DNA of 64,000 nucleotides from Candidatus Phycosocius spiralis (GCF_030158815.1 NZ_BPFZ01000009.1:1-64000); one strand, 5' to 3'. Positions 1 through 9,629 are shown, numbered from the stretch's first letter. Made by a program: numbers and translations. The notes: generated by a model not told the origin, from the letters alone.

Positions 1-146
1 AAATGGCCTTGATAATAGACGTCACAGCGGCTGGGGTCGTAGTCGGCCATCACATGATCGGAGATCTTGATGATCTCATGATATGCGAAAACGCAGGGGA
101 TTTTGCCCGCTCCTTTGATATTTTGTTCTCGAAGACTTTGATGCAA
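1..146 (-). CDS. Partial reverse-strand reading frame, function unknown
   Basis: A reverse-strand frame is open from about position 158 to the left edge. The first possible start codon is a TTG at 146. The translated piece has a balanced composition with the stretches HEIIKISDHV and DYDPSRCDVYY, which read more like protein than the forward frames over the same bases. I do not recognise the family. It overlaps the first bases of the receptor remnant by about 30 nt. Fifty-odd open codons is not statistically strong alone, so this could be chance. Confidence 0.3.
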   Translation of the reverse strand, partial: MHQSLREQNIKGAGKIPCVFAYHEIIKISDHVMADYDPSRCDVYYQGH

Positions 147-1006
147 GTTACGTCCAAGCTAACTTCTGTGCGTCTTCTTCGCGTCCAAGTTCGATAAGCG
201 AAACTGCATGTGAGGAGATGACCATTGGAAGCGGGGGTTACGTCCTGATCAATCCAGGTAAACCTGTTATTGTAGACGTTGATGTAGAAGGAGACGGTAA
301 ACTAACTGAAATCAATATTCCGGTTTCAATTGTAGATTTACCACGTGCGAAACGTGAAACCACATCGTTTGAATTCCGCTTTGAACGTCCTTGGGATGGG
401 AAGTGGCAATTACAGGGGTCTTATGTTTGGTCTAGGTCTTATGGAAATTATGAAGGCGGCGTCAAATCTGACAATGGCCAAAATGATACAGGCCTTACAC
501 AAGATTTTGACGAACCAGGCTGGATGGACGGCTCAACAGGATTGTTACCCAACAACAGAACCCATGCATTTAAACTGTTCGGCTCGTATGCGATTAAGAA
601 CAATTTGATTGCTGGCGCGAATTTGCGGGTTGTATCGGGTCGCCCCTATGGTTGTATTGGTACCTACCCTAAGGACGACGGACGGGCATCACTGACCGGT
701 GTGTCTGCATGGTATTGTAACTTAACCGGGAAAGACGATGGCGCAAAGCTCACACCTCGCGGTAGCCAGTTTACAGGCGCATGGACAAGTAATTTAGACC
801 TATCCCTGGCTTATAAACTTGAATTTACGAAGTTTGGCCAATCTACATTGCGATTGGATATCTTTAACGTTTTGAATAGTCAAAGAGCGGTTGATTATAA
901 TGAGATCGGCAATGAGGCTGATGGTAAGCCTAATTTGTTTTATCGTGTGCCAACTCAATACCAAGCGCCCCGCTCGGTTCGTTTAGGCTTCTCATACGAA
1001 TTCTAA
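119..1006 (+). pseudogene. C-terminal remnant of an Oar-like TonB-dependent receptor
   Basis: The frame is open from 119 and codes about 295 residues of the outer-membrane barrel end of an Oar/carboxypeptidase-regulatory-type TonB receptor. Family signs are the blocks GKWQLQGSYVWS, GGVKSDNGQNDTGLTQDFD and PNNRTHAFKLFGSYA, and a C-terminal aromatic residue (SYEF) as in barrel proteins. Intact members are about 900-1000 residues, so the plug and most of the barrel are missing. An in-frame TGA at 116-118 and further stops upstream close the frame. The ATG at 218 lies inside the conserved region and is not a credible native start. The break could be a rearrangement junction or a frameshift near 118. 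A hairpin follows the stop. It is probably non-functional. Confidence 0.7.
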
Positions 1007-1030
1007 TCTTACTGACACTTATGGAATAAC

Positions 1031-1062
1031 ATGCGGGCTCTAACATTCGTTGGAGCCCGCAT
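1031..1062 (+). terminator. Hairpin terminator after the receptor remnant
   Basis: A 10-bp perfect stem (ATGCGGGCTC with GAGCCCGCAT) encloses a 12-nt loop about 25 nt after the receptor stop codon. The T-run after it is weak (TTGTT), so efficiency is uncertain. It probably also insulates alaS. Confidence 0.6.
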
Positions 1063-1198
1063 TTGTTAGGCCAAGGATCAGGCGTTGAAACACTCCCCTG
1101 CAATCGATCGCGCGTAGCTCTTGGCGATGGGTGGCAGGCTCCCTATAGCTTTGATAGGACACCAGTAAGCTCTTAATTGAGGTGATTGGACGGAATGC

Positions 1199-3841
1199 AT
1201 GGCCAGCCTTAATGATATTCGTACAGCCTTTTTGGACTTCTTTAGATCCAAGGGCCATCAAATCATGGCCTCAAGCCCCTTGGTGCCGCAAAATGACCCT
1301 ACCTTGATGTTCACCAATGCCGGCATGGTGCAGTTCAAGAATGTATTTACTGGTGCCCAAACCCCGCCTGAGCCGCCGCGCGCAGTGACCAGCCAAAAGT
1401 GCGTGCGCGCTGGGGGCAAGCATAATGACCTTGATAATGTGGGCTATACTGCCCGCCACCACACATTTTTTGAAATGCTGGGCAATTTCTCCTTTGGCGA
1501 TTATTTCAAAGCAGAAGCCATCAGCCATGCTTGGGAACTCCTAACCCGGGTCTTTGGGATAGATGCGGCCAAGTTGATCGTCACCGTCTATCACACCGAT
1601 GAAGAGGCGCGAGGCTTGTGGCGCAAGATCGCGGGGCTCAGCGATGATCGGATTATCTCCATTCCAACCAACGATAATTTCTGGTCGATGGGCGATACCG
1701 GGCCTTGCGGGCCGTGTAGTGAGATTTTCTATGACCATGGCGAGCATATTTGGGGCGGCGTGCCTGGAAGTGCAGAAGAGGACGGCGACCGCTGGATTGA
1801 AATCTGGAACTTGGTATTTATGCAGTTTGAGCGCCACGCCGATGGCAGCCAAACAAGCCTCCCCAAGCCTAGTATTGACACCGGCATGGGGTTGGAGCGT
1901 GTATCAGCCGTGCTGCAAGGTGTGCATGACAATTATGACATTGACTTATTTCGAACCCTCATCGCGGCCTCTGAAAGCCTAACGGGCGTTAAAGCTGAAG
2001 GCGATCAACGCGCCAGCCATCGGGTGATTGCTGACCATATTCGGGCCTCAAGCTTTTTGATCGCCGATGGGGTAACGCCATCGAACGAAGGGCGCGGCTA
2101 TGTGCTTCGGCGCATCATGCGCCGCGCGATGCGCCATGCCCATATGTTGGGGGCCAGTGAGCCGTTGTTGCACCGTTTGGCCCCGGTGCTGATCCAAGAA
2201 ATGGGCGGCGCTTATAGCGAATTGCGCCGCGCAGAGGCCTTTATCACCTCAACACTGGAACAAGAAGAAGTGCGCTTCCGCCGCACCCTTGGCCGTGGCC
2301 TGTCCTTGTTGGACGAAGAAAGTGCGGCTTTATCGCAAGGCCAAGAATTGTCGGGTCAAGCGGCTTTTCAGCTTTATGACACCTATGGCTTTCCCGTTGA
2401 CCTCACCCAAGACGTGCTACGCGCCCGTGGTATCGGCGTCGATATGGCAGGCTTTCACGCTGCGATGGACGAACAAAAAGCCCTTGCCCGTGCCGCTTGG
2501 TCGGGCAGCGGCGCGGCAGGCACCGATGCAGTATGGCTCAGCCTCAAGGATCAATATGGCGGCAGCGAATTTTTAGGCTATGGCCAAGATGAAGCCAGCG
2601 GACAGGTACTGGCTATCGTTGTGGATGGGGCCGAGATTGGCGAATTAAGTGCGGGTCAAGAAGGCGAACTTGTGTTCAACCAAACCCCATTTTACGCCGA
2701 AAGCGGCGGTCAGGCAGGCGATAAGGGTAAGATCCAGTTTGATACCGGGGCCATCTTTGAGGTTTATGATACCCAAAAACGCGCCGGGACGATCCATGGC
2801 CATAAGGGTCGTTTGATCCAAGGGCATATTAAGGTCGGGGATGCTGCAAGCCTTACAATTGATCTCGACCGCCGCACGGCCATTCGCGCCAACCATAGCG
2901 CCACCCATCTATTACATGCCGCCCTGCAAAATGTGCTGGGTCCCCATGTCACCCAAAAAGGCTCGCTGGTTGAGGCGGAACGACTTCGCTTTGACTTTGC
3001 GCATGGCTGCGGGCTCACCCGCAGCGAAATCGATGCGATAGAAGCCGAGGTCAATGCTGTCATCCGTCAAAACACCAAAGCAACCACCCGCTTAATGACG
3101 CCAGATGAGGCGATTGAAGAAGGGGCGATGGCTTTATTTGGCGAAAAATATGGTGATGAGGTGCGGGTCCTAGCGATGGGGCGCAAACTCAATCAGACGC
3201 CTAAATCCTATTCAGTGGAGCTGTGTGGCGGCACGCACGTTAGCCGCACAGGCGATATTGGCAGTTTCGTTATCGTCTCAGAAGGTGCCGTTGCGGCTGG
3301 GGTGCGCAGGATTGAAGCAGCAACGGGTCAAGCCGCCCTTGATCACCTCAAAGGTGAAGCCGCGATTGCGCGTGCGGCAGCCGAACCTCTCAAAGCCCAA
3401 TTGCCCGATCTGCCTGCGCGGATTGAAGCACTTATGGGTGAGCGTAAACGGCTTGAAAAAGAGCTGACCGATGCGAAACAAAAGCTCGCCTTGGGTGGCA
3501 GTGGGGATGGCGCGAAAGCTGTTGAAGAGATCAATGGGATCAAGCTTGATGCGCGCATTTTAGACGGCATTGGTGCCAAGGATTTGCGCCCGATGGTGAA
3601 TGAAGCCATCCAAAAACTGGGTCAAGGTGTCGTGGCCTATATCGCCTGCGCCGACGGTAAAGCCGCCATTGCAGTGGCCAGCACCATCGCTAGCGTCAGT
3701 GCAGTTGATCTGGTTAAGGCTGGCGTCTTTGCCATGGGCGGCCAAGGCGGCGGCGGTAGACCCGACTTTGCCCAAGGTGGCGCACCCACCGATGCGCAGG
3801 CAGCGGCAGGATTAGAAGCGGTAATGCAGGCAATGGCTTAG
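1199..3841 (+). CDS. alaS: Alanyl-tRNA synthetase
   Basis: Charges tRNA-Ala with alanine in the cytoplasm. The 880-residue length is normal for a full bacterial enzyme: class II catalytic core at the N-terminus, central tRNA-recognition region, editing domain and C-terminal oligomerisation/C-Ala region. The editing-site zinc motif is visible as NHSATH (His566, His570), and CGGTH (Cys676) lies further on. The first residues match the usual AlaRS start ([10 protein letters not shown], then [16 protein letters not shown]). The ATG at 1199 has a GAGGTG-type ribosome site about 15 nt upstream. A second ATG at 1195 is out of frame. The TAG stop is followed at once by the ATG of the next gene, so the two are probably translationally coupled. 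No defects are seen. Confidence 0.98.
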   Translation: MASLNDIRTAFLDFFRSKGHQIMASSPLVPQNDPTLMFTNAGMVQFKNVFTGAQTPPEPPRAVTSQKCVRAGGKHNDLDNVGYTARHHTFFEMLGNFSFGDYFKAEAISHAWELLTRVFGIDAAKLIVTVYHTDEEARGLWRKIAGLSDDRIISIPTNDNFWSMGDTGPCGPCSEIFYDHGEHIWGGVPGSAEEDGDRWIEIWNLVFMQFERHADGSQTSLPKPSIDTGMGLERVSAVLQGVHDNYDIDLFRTLIAASESLTGVKAEGDQRASHRVIADHIRASSFLIADGVTPSNEGRGYVLRRIMRRAMRHAHMLGASEPLLHRLAPVLIQEMGGAYSELRRAEAFITSTLEQEEVRFRRTLGRGLSLLDEESAALSQGQELSGQAAFQLYDTYGFPVDLTQDVLRARGIGVDMAGFHAAMDEQKALARAAWSGSGAAGTDAVWLSLKDQYGGSEFLGYGQDEASGQVLAIVVDGAEIGELSAGQEGELVFNQTPFYAESGGQAGDKGKIQFDTGAIFEVYDTQKRAGTIHGHKGRLIQGHIKVGDAASLTIDLDRRTAIRANHSATHLLHAALQNVLGPHVTQKGSLVEAERLRFDFAHGCGLTRSEIDAIEAEVNAVIRQNTKATTRLMTPDEAIEEGAMALFGEKYGDEVRVLAMGRKLNQTPKSYSVELCGGTHVSRTGDIGSFVIVSEGAVAAGVRRIEAATGQAALDHLKGEAAIARAAAEPLKAQLPDLPARIEALMGERKRLEKELTDAKQKLALGGSGDGAKAVEEINGIKLDARILDGIGAKDLRPMVNEAIQKLGQGVVAYIACADGKAAIAVASTIASVSAVDLVKAGVFAMGGQGGGGRPDFAQGGAPTDAQAAAGLEAVMQAMA

Positions 3842-4294
3842 ATGAAAGCGCTCAGCTATCTCATCCTGATCCCAACCGATCCCATTTATGTGCCGACCGA
3901 AGAGCAAGCCGAAACCGGGGCCGACGCGCTAGAGGCATTGATGCCAGCGGCCGAAGAAGTCACCTATGACATGTTTGACGACGTGCGCTTCATTGATGGT
4001 GGGCAAGCGTTCGAGGCAATCACCTGCCCATTATGCGGTAAGGATGCGCAGGCATGGTGGCATAATGCGATGGATAAAGCGGCAGAAGCCGAGTTTGAAG
4101 AGCTTGAGTGCACCGCCACGTGCTGTGGTGGCCAAACCAGTTTGAACGCGCTGATCTATCAACCCGCCGCGGCGTTTACGCGTTTTACTCTGGTTGCTAC
4201 CAATGCGGGGGTTGGCGGCCTAAACGAGACGGATTTGACCGCCATTGGTGTGCCGCTTGGGTGTAAGCTTCGCGTGGTGACGCAGAGCATTTAG
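3842..4294 (+). CDS. Uncharacterised 150-residue protein with a CPLCG motif
   Basis: I do not recognise a named family. The protein is acidic in its first half and carries a Cys pair (CPLCG) about residue 62 and a second Cys cluster (CTATCCGG) about residue 91, which together look like a four-cysteine metal knuckle. The short spacing to a Trp-rich stretch (AWWHNAMDK) suggests a compact globular protein. No signal peptide or membrane segment is present. Its ATG directly abuts the alaS stop (TAGATG), so it is almost surely co-transcribed and coupled to alaS. A zinc-binding role is inference. Some zinc-ribbon proteins of contact-toxin immunity families look similar in outline, but nothing here supports that role. 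Confidence 0.7.
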   Translation: MKALSYLILIPTDPIYVPTEEQAETGADALEALMPAAEEVTYDMFDDVRFIDGGQAFEAITCPLCGKDAQAWWHNAMDKAAEAEFEELECTATCCGGQTSLNALIYQPAAAFTRFTLVATNAGVGGLNETDLTAIGVPLGCKLRVVTQSI

Positions 4295-4372
4295 CAGCCA
4301 TTGCACATGGTTTTTTGTTTTTTGCGAGGGCACACTCTTGCACTGCGAACCCTTCATGCGCATGTTCAAAAT

Positions 4373-4729
4373 ATGACCGACGAACACACCACCACCGCCC
4401 GCGACCATGAAACCACCCCTGCCCGCTTTGCGAGCTTTGAGGAGTTTTATCCGTTTTACATTTCTGAGCATCAAAATGTGATCAGCCGCCGCCTTCATAT
4501 CGTTGGCACGGCTCTCGTTTGTTTATGTTTGCTCAATGTGGTACTTTGGGGCGTTGTGGGTGGCTTTCAATATTTGATCGCCGCACCCATCGTCGGCTAT
4601 GGTTTTGCATGGGTTGGTCACTTCTTTTTTGAGAAGAATAAGCCTGCCACTTTCACTTATCCAGTTTGGAGCTTAATGGGTGATTTTCGCATGTTCGGCG
4701 AGACTATTATGGGCAAGCGTCCGTTTTAA
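4373..4729 (+). CDS. Mpo1-like (DUF962) small membrane protein
   Basis: A 118-residue inner-membrane protein of the DUF962/Mpo1-like family. The family signature is near the start: EFYPFYISEHQNVISRRLH, followed by the first hydrophobic helix. A second hydrophobic block and the segment GHFFFEKNKPATF complete the usual pattern, ending in FGETIMGKRPF. Yeast Mpo1 is an iron-dependent 2-hydroxy fatty acid dioxygenase; whether bacterial members share that reaction is not settled. The frame is open from 4301, but the conserved domain needs only the ATG at 4373, and the extra upstream residues do not look conserved, so I chose 4373. Confidence 0.8.
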   Translation: MTDEHTTTARDHETTPARFASFEEFYPFYISEHQNVISRRLHIVGTALVCLCLLNVVLWGVVGGFQYLIAAPIVGYGFAWVGHFFFEKNKPATFTYPVWSLMGDFRMFGETIMGKRPF

Positions 4730-4758
4730 GCCAAGCATGCATCGCTGTGGAGCAGTTG

Positions 4759-4777
4759 CCCCCTCGCCATCAGGGGG
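4759..4777. terminator. GC-rich hairpin between the DUF962 gene and yaaA
   Basis: CCCCCT and AGGGGG form a 6-bp stem around a 7-nt loop in the 69-nt gap. No T-run follows on the + strand, so this may be a weak terminator or an RNA structure just upstream of the yaaA ribosome site. Confidence 0.35.
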
Positions 4778-4798
4778 GATCAAGCCTAATTGAGTGGT

Positions 4799-5587
4799 AT
4801 GCTGATACTTCTTTCCCCAGCTAAGAAACTAGACTTTAGCCCTGCCCCGATAGAGCTTTCGGCAACAAAGCCGCGCTTGACCGCCGATATTGCCGCTTTG
4901 GCCAAGGTCACCAAAAAGCTGAAGCGAAACCAAATTGTGAAACTGATGCATCTATCGGACAATCTGGCAGAGCTTAATTATCAGCGGTTTCAGGCATTTG
5001 ATCCAGCCTTGGACGGGCCAGATGTGCTGCAAGGCGTGTTGGCCTTTAATGGCGATGTCTATCAAGGTCTGCGCGCCCGCGATTTGAGCTGCAATGATTT
5101 GGCCTGGGCGCAGGAGCATGTGCGCATACTCTCAGGGTTATACGGGATTTTGCGGCCACTCGATGTGATTGCCCCCTATCGACTGGAAATGGGCACACGC
5201 CTTAAAACCAGGCGTGGCGAGAGCCTTTATGCATTTTGGGGAGACCGTTTGGCCAAAGCGCTCAATGGCGATCTTAAGGAGCAAAGCAACCCCATCGTCC
5301 TCAATCTGGCTTCGACAGAATATTTCAGCGCCATCGCAACCAAGGCCCTCAAAGCGCGCGTAATTACGGGAGTTTTCAAAGAGATCAAGCATGGCCAAGC
5401 CCGTACCTTAAGCTTCTACGCTAAGCATGCGCGCGGGGCGATGGCGCGGTTTTGCATTGAAAACCGCATTGACGACCCTGAAGCCATCAAAGCCTTTAAT
5501 ATTGATGGCTATCGTTTTGATGCGGCGGCTTCCAAAATGGACACTTGGGTGTTTTCCCGCCCACAACCACCCGGCAAGATAGGCTGA
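4799..5587 (+). CDS. yaaA: Peroxide-stress protein YaaA (DUF328/UPF0246)
   Basis: Belongs to the YaaA family. In E. coli the protein lowers intracellular free iron during hydrogen peroxide stress and has a DNA-binding, helix-hairpin-helix-like fold. The hallmark N-terminus MLILLSPAKKLDF matches the family and fixes the start at the ATG at 4799. A TTG three codons earlier (4790) is in frame but unneeded. The C-terminal block KHARGAMARFCIENRI and the motif FNIDGYRFD are also typical. The length of 262 residues is normal. It is followed after 4 nt by the patatin gene, probably in one transcript. Confidence 0.93.
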   Translation: MLILLSPAKKLDFSPAPIELSATKPRLTADIAALAKVTKKLKRNQIVKLMHLSDNLAELNYQRFQAFDPALDGPDVLQGVLAFNGDVYQGLRARDLSCNDLAWAQEHVRILSGLYGILRPLDVIAPYRLEMGTRLKTRRGESLYAFWGDRLAKALNGDLKEQSNPIVLNLASTEYFSAIATKALKARVITGVFKEIKHGQARTLSFYAKHARGAMARFCIENRIDDPEAIKAFNIDGYRFDAAASKMDTWVFSRPQPPGKIG

Positions 5588-5591
5588 TCCC

Positions 5592-6626
5592 ATGATCAAA
5601 CCCGCCCTGAATATCGCGCTCCAAGGCGGTGGCTCGCATGGCGCTTTTGCGTGGGGGATTTTGGATGGCCTACTAGAAGAAGGCCGCTTTGAGATTGCGG
5701 CCATCACCGCAACCAGTGCCGGGGCGATGAATGGCGTCATCTGTGCGGAGGGTTGGCGCACGGGCGGACGAGAGGGTGCGCGCACAGCACTTGAAACCTT
5801 CTGGCTTAAAATCAGCCAAGCACGGGGCCCCTTTAGCCCGGTTAGCATGAATGCCATCGCCAAAGCGCTTGACCCATTTGGCGTATTTCGTGCTGCCCGC
5901 TTTCAATGGTTTGACGCTTTAACCAGCGTCGCAAGCCCCTATGAGTTTAATCCTTGGAACTTTAATCCCCTGCGCGATACTTTGTTGGAATGCGTGGATT
6001 TTGATGCACTGGTTCAAGACGCGCCGTTCCAATTATTCGTTGCCGCCACCAATGTGAAAAGCGGGCGTGCGAAAGTCTTTAAAACCGGGGAGCTTTGCGT
6101 CGATGCCATCTTGGCGTCGGCTTGCCTGCCCTATCTATTCCAAGCGGTGGAAGTAAACGGAGAATCCTATTGGGATGGTGGCTATATGGCCAATCCTGCA
6201 CTTTGGCCGCTCTTTTACGAGGAGAGTTTGCCCAATGACGTTCTTTTATGCGCGCTTAACCCACAGACTTTAGAGAGCGTCCCCAAGACCAGTGCGGCTA
6301 TCATGGACCGCCTCAATGAAATTACTTTCAATGCGAGCCTGATTGCAGAGCTGCGGGCCGTTGCCTTCGTGCAAAAGCTGCTAAGGGACGAGGTCGTAGC
6401 GGACCAACTCAAAGACCGATACCGGGCCATCAAAGTACATGCGATCAAAGCCGATGAGGCCTTAAGTGGCCTGGGTGCGGCCAGTAAATTCAATACCGAT
6501 TGGGACTTTTTGCTCGACCTGAAGAATAAAGGGCGGGCGGCTTGGCAGGCTTGGTCAAGCGAGAACGGCGATGCTGTTGGCCACCATAGCACAGTTGATT
6601 TAACCAAGGATTTCTTAGACCGCTGA
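5592..6626 (+). CDS. Patatin-like phospholipase
   Basis: A 344-residue patatin-family serine lipase, likely cytoplasmic or peripherally membrane-bound, expected to deacylate phospholipids. The glycine-rich oxyanion loop is QGGGSHGAFAWG. The nucleophile motif is ATSAG with Ser42; the first position is Ala instead of the usual Gly. The catalytic Asp is in DGGY (Asp195). The Ser/Asp dyad is therefore intact. No signal peptide is present. It starts 4 nt after yaaA. Its 3' end overlaps the convergent YedK gene by 12 nt. RssA-type regulators share this architecture, so a regulatory role is possible. Confidence 0.9.
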   Translation: MIKPALNIALQGGGSHGAFAWGILDGLLEEGRFEIAAITATSAGAMNGVICAEGWRTGGREGARTALETFWLKISQARGPFSPVSMNAIAKALDPFGVFRAARFQWFDALTSVASPYEFNPWNFNPLRDTLLECVDFDALVQDAPFQLFVAATNVKSGRAKVFKTGELCVDAILASACLPYLFQAVEVNGESYWDGGYMANPALWPLFYEESLPNDVLLCALNPQTLESVPKTSAAIMDRLNEITFNASLIAELRAVAFVQKLLRDEVVADQLKDRYRAIKVHAIKADEALSGLGAASKFNTDWDFLLDLKNKGRAAWQAWSSENGDAVGHHSTVDLTKDFLDR

Positions 6627-7301
6627 TAGAAGCTCATTATCCAAGGGTACCAGACAGTTGGGGTCATCATGGGCGACCTTATTGACATGATCGCTGACCT
6701 GATAAGCGACCATGAAATCCGCCGGCGGTGGCGCGATCAGGCTTTGTAATGTAGAGGCCGGCGTATCATGGGCCAACCAATCGCGCCAATCGGGCTGTTG
6801 GACCACCACTGGAAAACGATCATGGAGCGGGCGAAAGCTGTCGTCGGCGGCGGTTGTAACAATCGCCATCGAGATCAGAATTTCTCCACCCTCAAGGCTT
6901 GCCGCCTCCCAAAGCCCCGCGAACGCAACGGGTTCCTTTGAAGGCTGCGCAATAAAATGGGGCGTGCGCAGCTTGCCATCGCGCTTCCACTCATAAAAAC
7001 CATCCGCCGGGATCAGGCATCGCTTGCGTGCGAAGGCACCCCGAAACGCAGGTTTGTCGGCGACGGTCTCACCGCGCGCATTAAACAATGGGCCTGTTGG
7101 GGGATCCTTGGCCATCCAAGCGGGCCTTAAGCCCCAGCGTGCCATGATGATTCGTGTGTCACCCGCTTTACCGATCGCCACCATCGGCGCGAATTGGCTC
7201 GGGGCAACATTATAACGTGGGGCAAGATTGGGCCGATCAAGGGAGCCATACATATTAGCCATGGCTTCGGCGGGTAAGGTAATGGCGTATCGTCCACACA
7301 T
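6615..7301 (-). CDS. HMCES/YedK-type SRAP protein, abasic-site crosslinker
   Basis: SRAP-domain protein of 228 residues. Family members form a covalent thiazolidine link through Cys2 to abasic sites in single-stranded DNA and so protect replication forks. The sequence has all key positions: Cys2 directly after the initiator Met (MCGRY), Asn74 (NARGE), Glu104 (GFYEW) and His160 (LHDRFPV). Because Cys2 must become the N-terminus after Met removal, the start at 7301 is fixed. The family motif usually reads HDRMP; here Phe replaces Met. Only 22 nt separate this start from the divergent NUDIX start, and no good ribosome site is seen, so the mRNA may be leaderless. Confidence 0.95.
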   Translation of the reverse strand: MCGRYAITLPAEAMANMYGSLDRPNLAPRYNVAPSQFAPMVAIGKAGDTRIIMARWGLRPAWMAKDPPTGPLFNARGETVADKPAFRGAFARKRCLIPADGFYEWKRDGKLRTPHFIAQPSKEPVAFAGLWEAASLEGGEILISMAIVTTAADDSFRPLHDRFPVVVQQPDWRDWLAHDTPASTLQSLIAPPPADFMVAYQVSDHVNKVAHDDPNCLVPLDNELLSAV

Positions 7302-7323
7302 GCTTCCATGCTAGCATAAAGCC

Positions 7324-7788
7324 ATGATGAAAAAAGCCACTCCCAGCCCGGTCCCTTCTCCGATTCCTGCGGTCGGCATTGTTTGTTTTGATGACGAAGG
7401 TCGGGTCCTGTTGATCAAACGCAGCAAACCACCGCGCCAGAATGAATGGTCCATTCCTGGTGGCAAGATTGAATGGGGCGAAAAAGCAATCGACGCCGCG
7501 CACCGTGAGCTGTTCGAGGAAACGGGCATTGTCGCAGATATCTTTGGCTTGATTGATGTGGTGGACGCGATTTTTTCATGCCGAACAAGTGGGCTGATTC
7601 ATGGTCACTATGTGTTGATTGACTATGTTGCCAACTATACGCGGGGCACGTTGCAAGCAGGCGACGACGCGTGTGAGGTTTGCTTTGTCGCGATGGATGA
7701 TTTGGATCGGTTCAATCTATGGCCGCAGACACGTGCCATCATTGATAAGGCTTGTGTTCAATGGTGCCAGACAGCCAAATTGGCTTAG
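7324..7788 (+). CDS. NUDIX hydrolase
   Basis: A 154-residue NUDIX protein, expected to hydrolyse a nucleoside-diphosphate-linked substrate. The NUDIX box is complete from Gly47 to Ile69 (GGKIEWGE, then RELFEETGI), with the metal-binding Glu residues of REL-EE intact. The fold starts at AVGIVCFDDEGRVLLI, leaving a 16-residue Pro-rich N-terminal tail. Substrate class is not evident; the short ADP-ribose/MutT-like layout is common to many. It is divergent from the YedK gene, and both could belong to a nucleotide or DNA-damage hygiene pair (inference). Its stop codon interlocks by 4 nt with that of the convergent polytopic protein. Confidence 0.9.
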   Translation: MMKKATPSPVPSPIPAVGIVCFDDEGRVLLIKRSKPPRQNEWSIPGGKIEWGEKAIDAAHRELFEETGIVADIFGLIDVVDAIFSCRTSGLIHGHYVLIDYVANYTRGTLQAGDDACEVCFVAMDDLDRFNLWPQTRAIIDKACVQWCQTAKLA

Positions 7789-9386
7789 GGCTGGCGTTTA
7801 CACACCTGATCACGCGGGCGATCACCCGATAGCCGCCAGACAAATTGATGATATCCCAAGGGCTTTTCAAACTTGTAGTGTTTCTCAAACCAGCTATCGA
7901 AGAGCGGATCCTCACGCAGATAGGTCAAGGTGTTGAAACTGACAGGACGATTGGAAAACACACGACCAGATTCTTCAATCACCACATCGGGCGGACGGCA
8001 TGTAAGGTCGGCGATATATTCGCGGCGTACCCGGTCTAATTCCTGGCGCCGCAGCATTTCTGCATTCAAATCCTTTTGTGGTACTTCAAGGCCAACCAAC
8101 ATCCACATGCCATAATGACGCGAAATGATCGGGCGATATAATATGCGAAGAATGTAAAAGGCATGCTCTGGCGAGATCGACAAGACCGAAATCCGGCTGT
8201 CTTCTGGCTCATGCATCACAAATGTGCGCAAAGTCGGATAGACCGGCTGCCCCTTGGTGAGGAGAACACGTTTGATCGGCTTATAAATAGCCTGATGAGA
8301 AAGAATAGCCAGACCAAGGCCCGCAACCGCAGCAATCAACCAACGTTTGTCGGCAAGAAACTTGGCACCAATGCTGGCCACAATCACGACGGAAATCCCT
8401 TGAGCAGCCAATAAATGATAGCGCCAGCCCTTAAGCTGTAGCCAAATCGCCAGCACCATAGCAGCCAGAGTCACTAAAAGACCCAAGATTAAAACGCGTC
8501 GATCACGCGCCACCAGAACTACCAAGAAAGCTACCAGTGCAAAATCGGTTTTCTGGAAGATAAACCCAAGGCGATGGCTAGGCGATAATTGCATGACCGG
8601 CCCGAAATTCGTATAAGCCAGCATGACTAAAGGCACAATCCGTGTGAAAAAGTCTTGGGCAAATAGGACTAAGGCCAGGGTGTAAAGCACGGCGCAGGCC
8701 GCTAAACCCAATGTCTCAAATCGGATCGGGCGATAATTACGCCCCATGCGCAGCCCCATAAAGCCTTCAATCAGAACAGGTACCAACACAAAAAAATGTT
8801 TGAGCGCAAAGCCATAAGCGCTAAAAGCCAGAGTAATTAATAATGCGGGCGTTGAAACCCTGTGCCCCTCGATACGCGCTGCCGCTAAAGCCGTCCATAA
8901 TAGTGATGCCACCAAAAACGCATGCTCGCGCTGGCCGGTCTCACCCAAGGGTAAAAGGACATAAGACAAAGCAATAGAAAGCAGAATGACCTGACGCTGG
9001 CCCAAATCGACACTATCACGGGTCAGGTTGTTAAAGGCCCATAATGCCCCACCCGCTAGAAAGATAACCCCGATCGCCAAGACGTTATAGGCGGGCACAT
9101 GCAGGAGTTCGCCAACATAATGCCACGGCAAAGCGGCCCAAAACCACAAGGGCGGATTGATCTCAATCACATCTTGATAAATGACTTTTCCAAGCGCCAC
9201 TTGCTCCGCGACATAAAGCCGCCAAACGATATCCCCGGTTGGCGTAAGGTTGAGCATTGCCCATAAGCCAATGGCCAATATCCCCGCCAAACACATACCA
9301 AAAAGCGTCGTCCAGAACGGCCTGGTCCAAAACCTTGGTCTAGTATCAACTAAGATCGAGGTGGCAATGTTCATCAAGAGCTTCAT
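7785..9386 (-). CDS. Polytopic membrane protein, GT-C glycosyltransferase-like (paralogue A)
   Basis: About 533 residues with ten or more hydrophobic helices and a soluble C-terminal tail. It is a clear paralogue of the protein at 10355-11905: shared blocks include DVIEINPPLWFWAALPW, a QRE-containing helix start (GETGQREHAF), YGFALKHFFVLVPV, KGWRYHLLAAQG and SRHYGMWML. The layout, with an acidic first periplasmic loop and many helices, fits GT-C enzymes that use polyprenyl-phosphate sugars, but I cannot point to a proven catalytic residue. Likely role: sugar transfer to a surface polymer in the periplasm. The frame is open from a GTG at 9422; I prefer the ATG at 9386, though 9374 is also possible. 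Confidence 0.65.
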   Translation of the reverse strand: MKLLMNIATSILVDTRPRFWTRPFWTTLFGMCLAGILAIGLWAMLNLTPTGDIVWRLYVAEQVALGKVIYQDVIEINPPLWFWAALPWHYVGELLHVPAYNVLAIGVIFLAGGALWAFNNLTRDSVDLGQRQVILLSIALSYVLLPLGETGQREHAFLVASLLWTALAAARIEGHRVSTPALLITLAFSAYGFALKHFFVLVPVLIEGFMGLRMGRNYRPIRFETLGLAACAVLYTLALVLFAQDFFTRIVPLVMLAYTNFGPVMQLSPSHRLGFIFQKTDFALVAFLVVLVARDRRVLILGLLVTLAAMVLAIWLQLKGWRYHLLAAQGISVVIVASIGAKFLADKRWLIAAVAGLGLAILSHQAIYKPIKRVLLTKGQPVYPTLRTFVMHEPEDSRISVLSISPEHAFYILRILYRPIISRHYGMWMLVGLEVPQKDLNAEMLRRQELDRVRREYIADLTCRPPDVVIEESGRVFSNRPVSFNTLTYLREDPLFDSWFEKHYKFEKPLGYHQFVWRLSGDRPRDQVCKRQP

Positions 9387-9629
9387 TTCCGGGGTGGATT
9401 TCAAGGTACGCAAGCACTTCACCTAGCAGTTCTTGTGCATTGCTCATACGTGTGGTGCTGCGCTAGCGTACAATGGATGCAAAATAAAGGGTCAATTACC
9501 CCAAACGTACAATCAAATCGTCCATCTAATTGCAGCAGCAACTGCGATGTCTGCCCCTTTGACCATACTGTTTTGCTAAACAATCTGCAAAATTACGCGC
9601 CAGTTCGCACACTTTAGGAATTAAAGGAC

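Noticed and set aside
3-197. Forward frame of 64 codons at the left edge
   Set aside because: Val/Ala/Gly-rich, antisense to the more protein-like reverse frame, and out of frame with the receptor remnant.
9435-9617. Small + frame between the polytopic protein and the methyltransferase
   Set aside because: Cys/Ser/Asn-rich, no start context, lies in a divergent promoter region.
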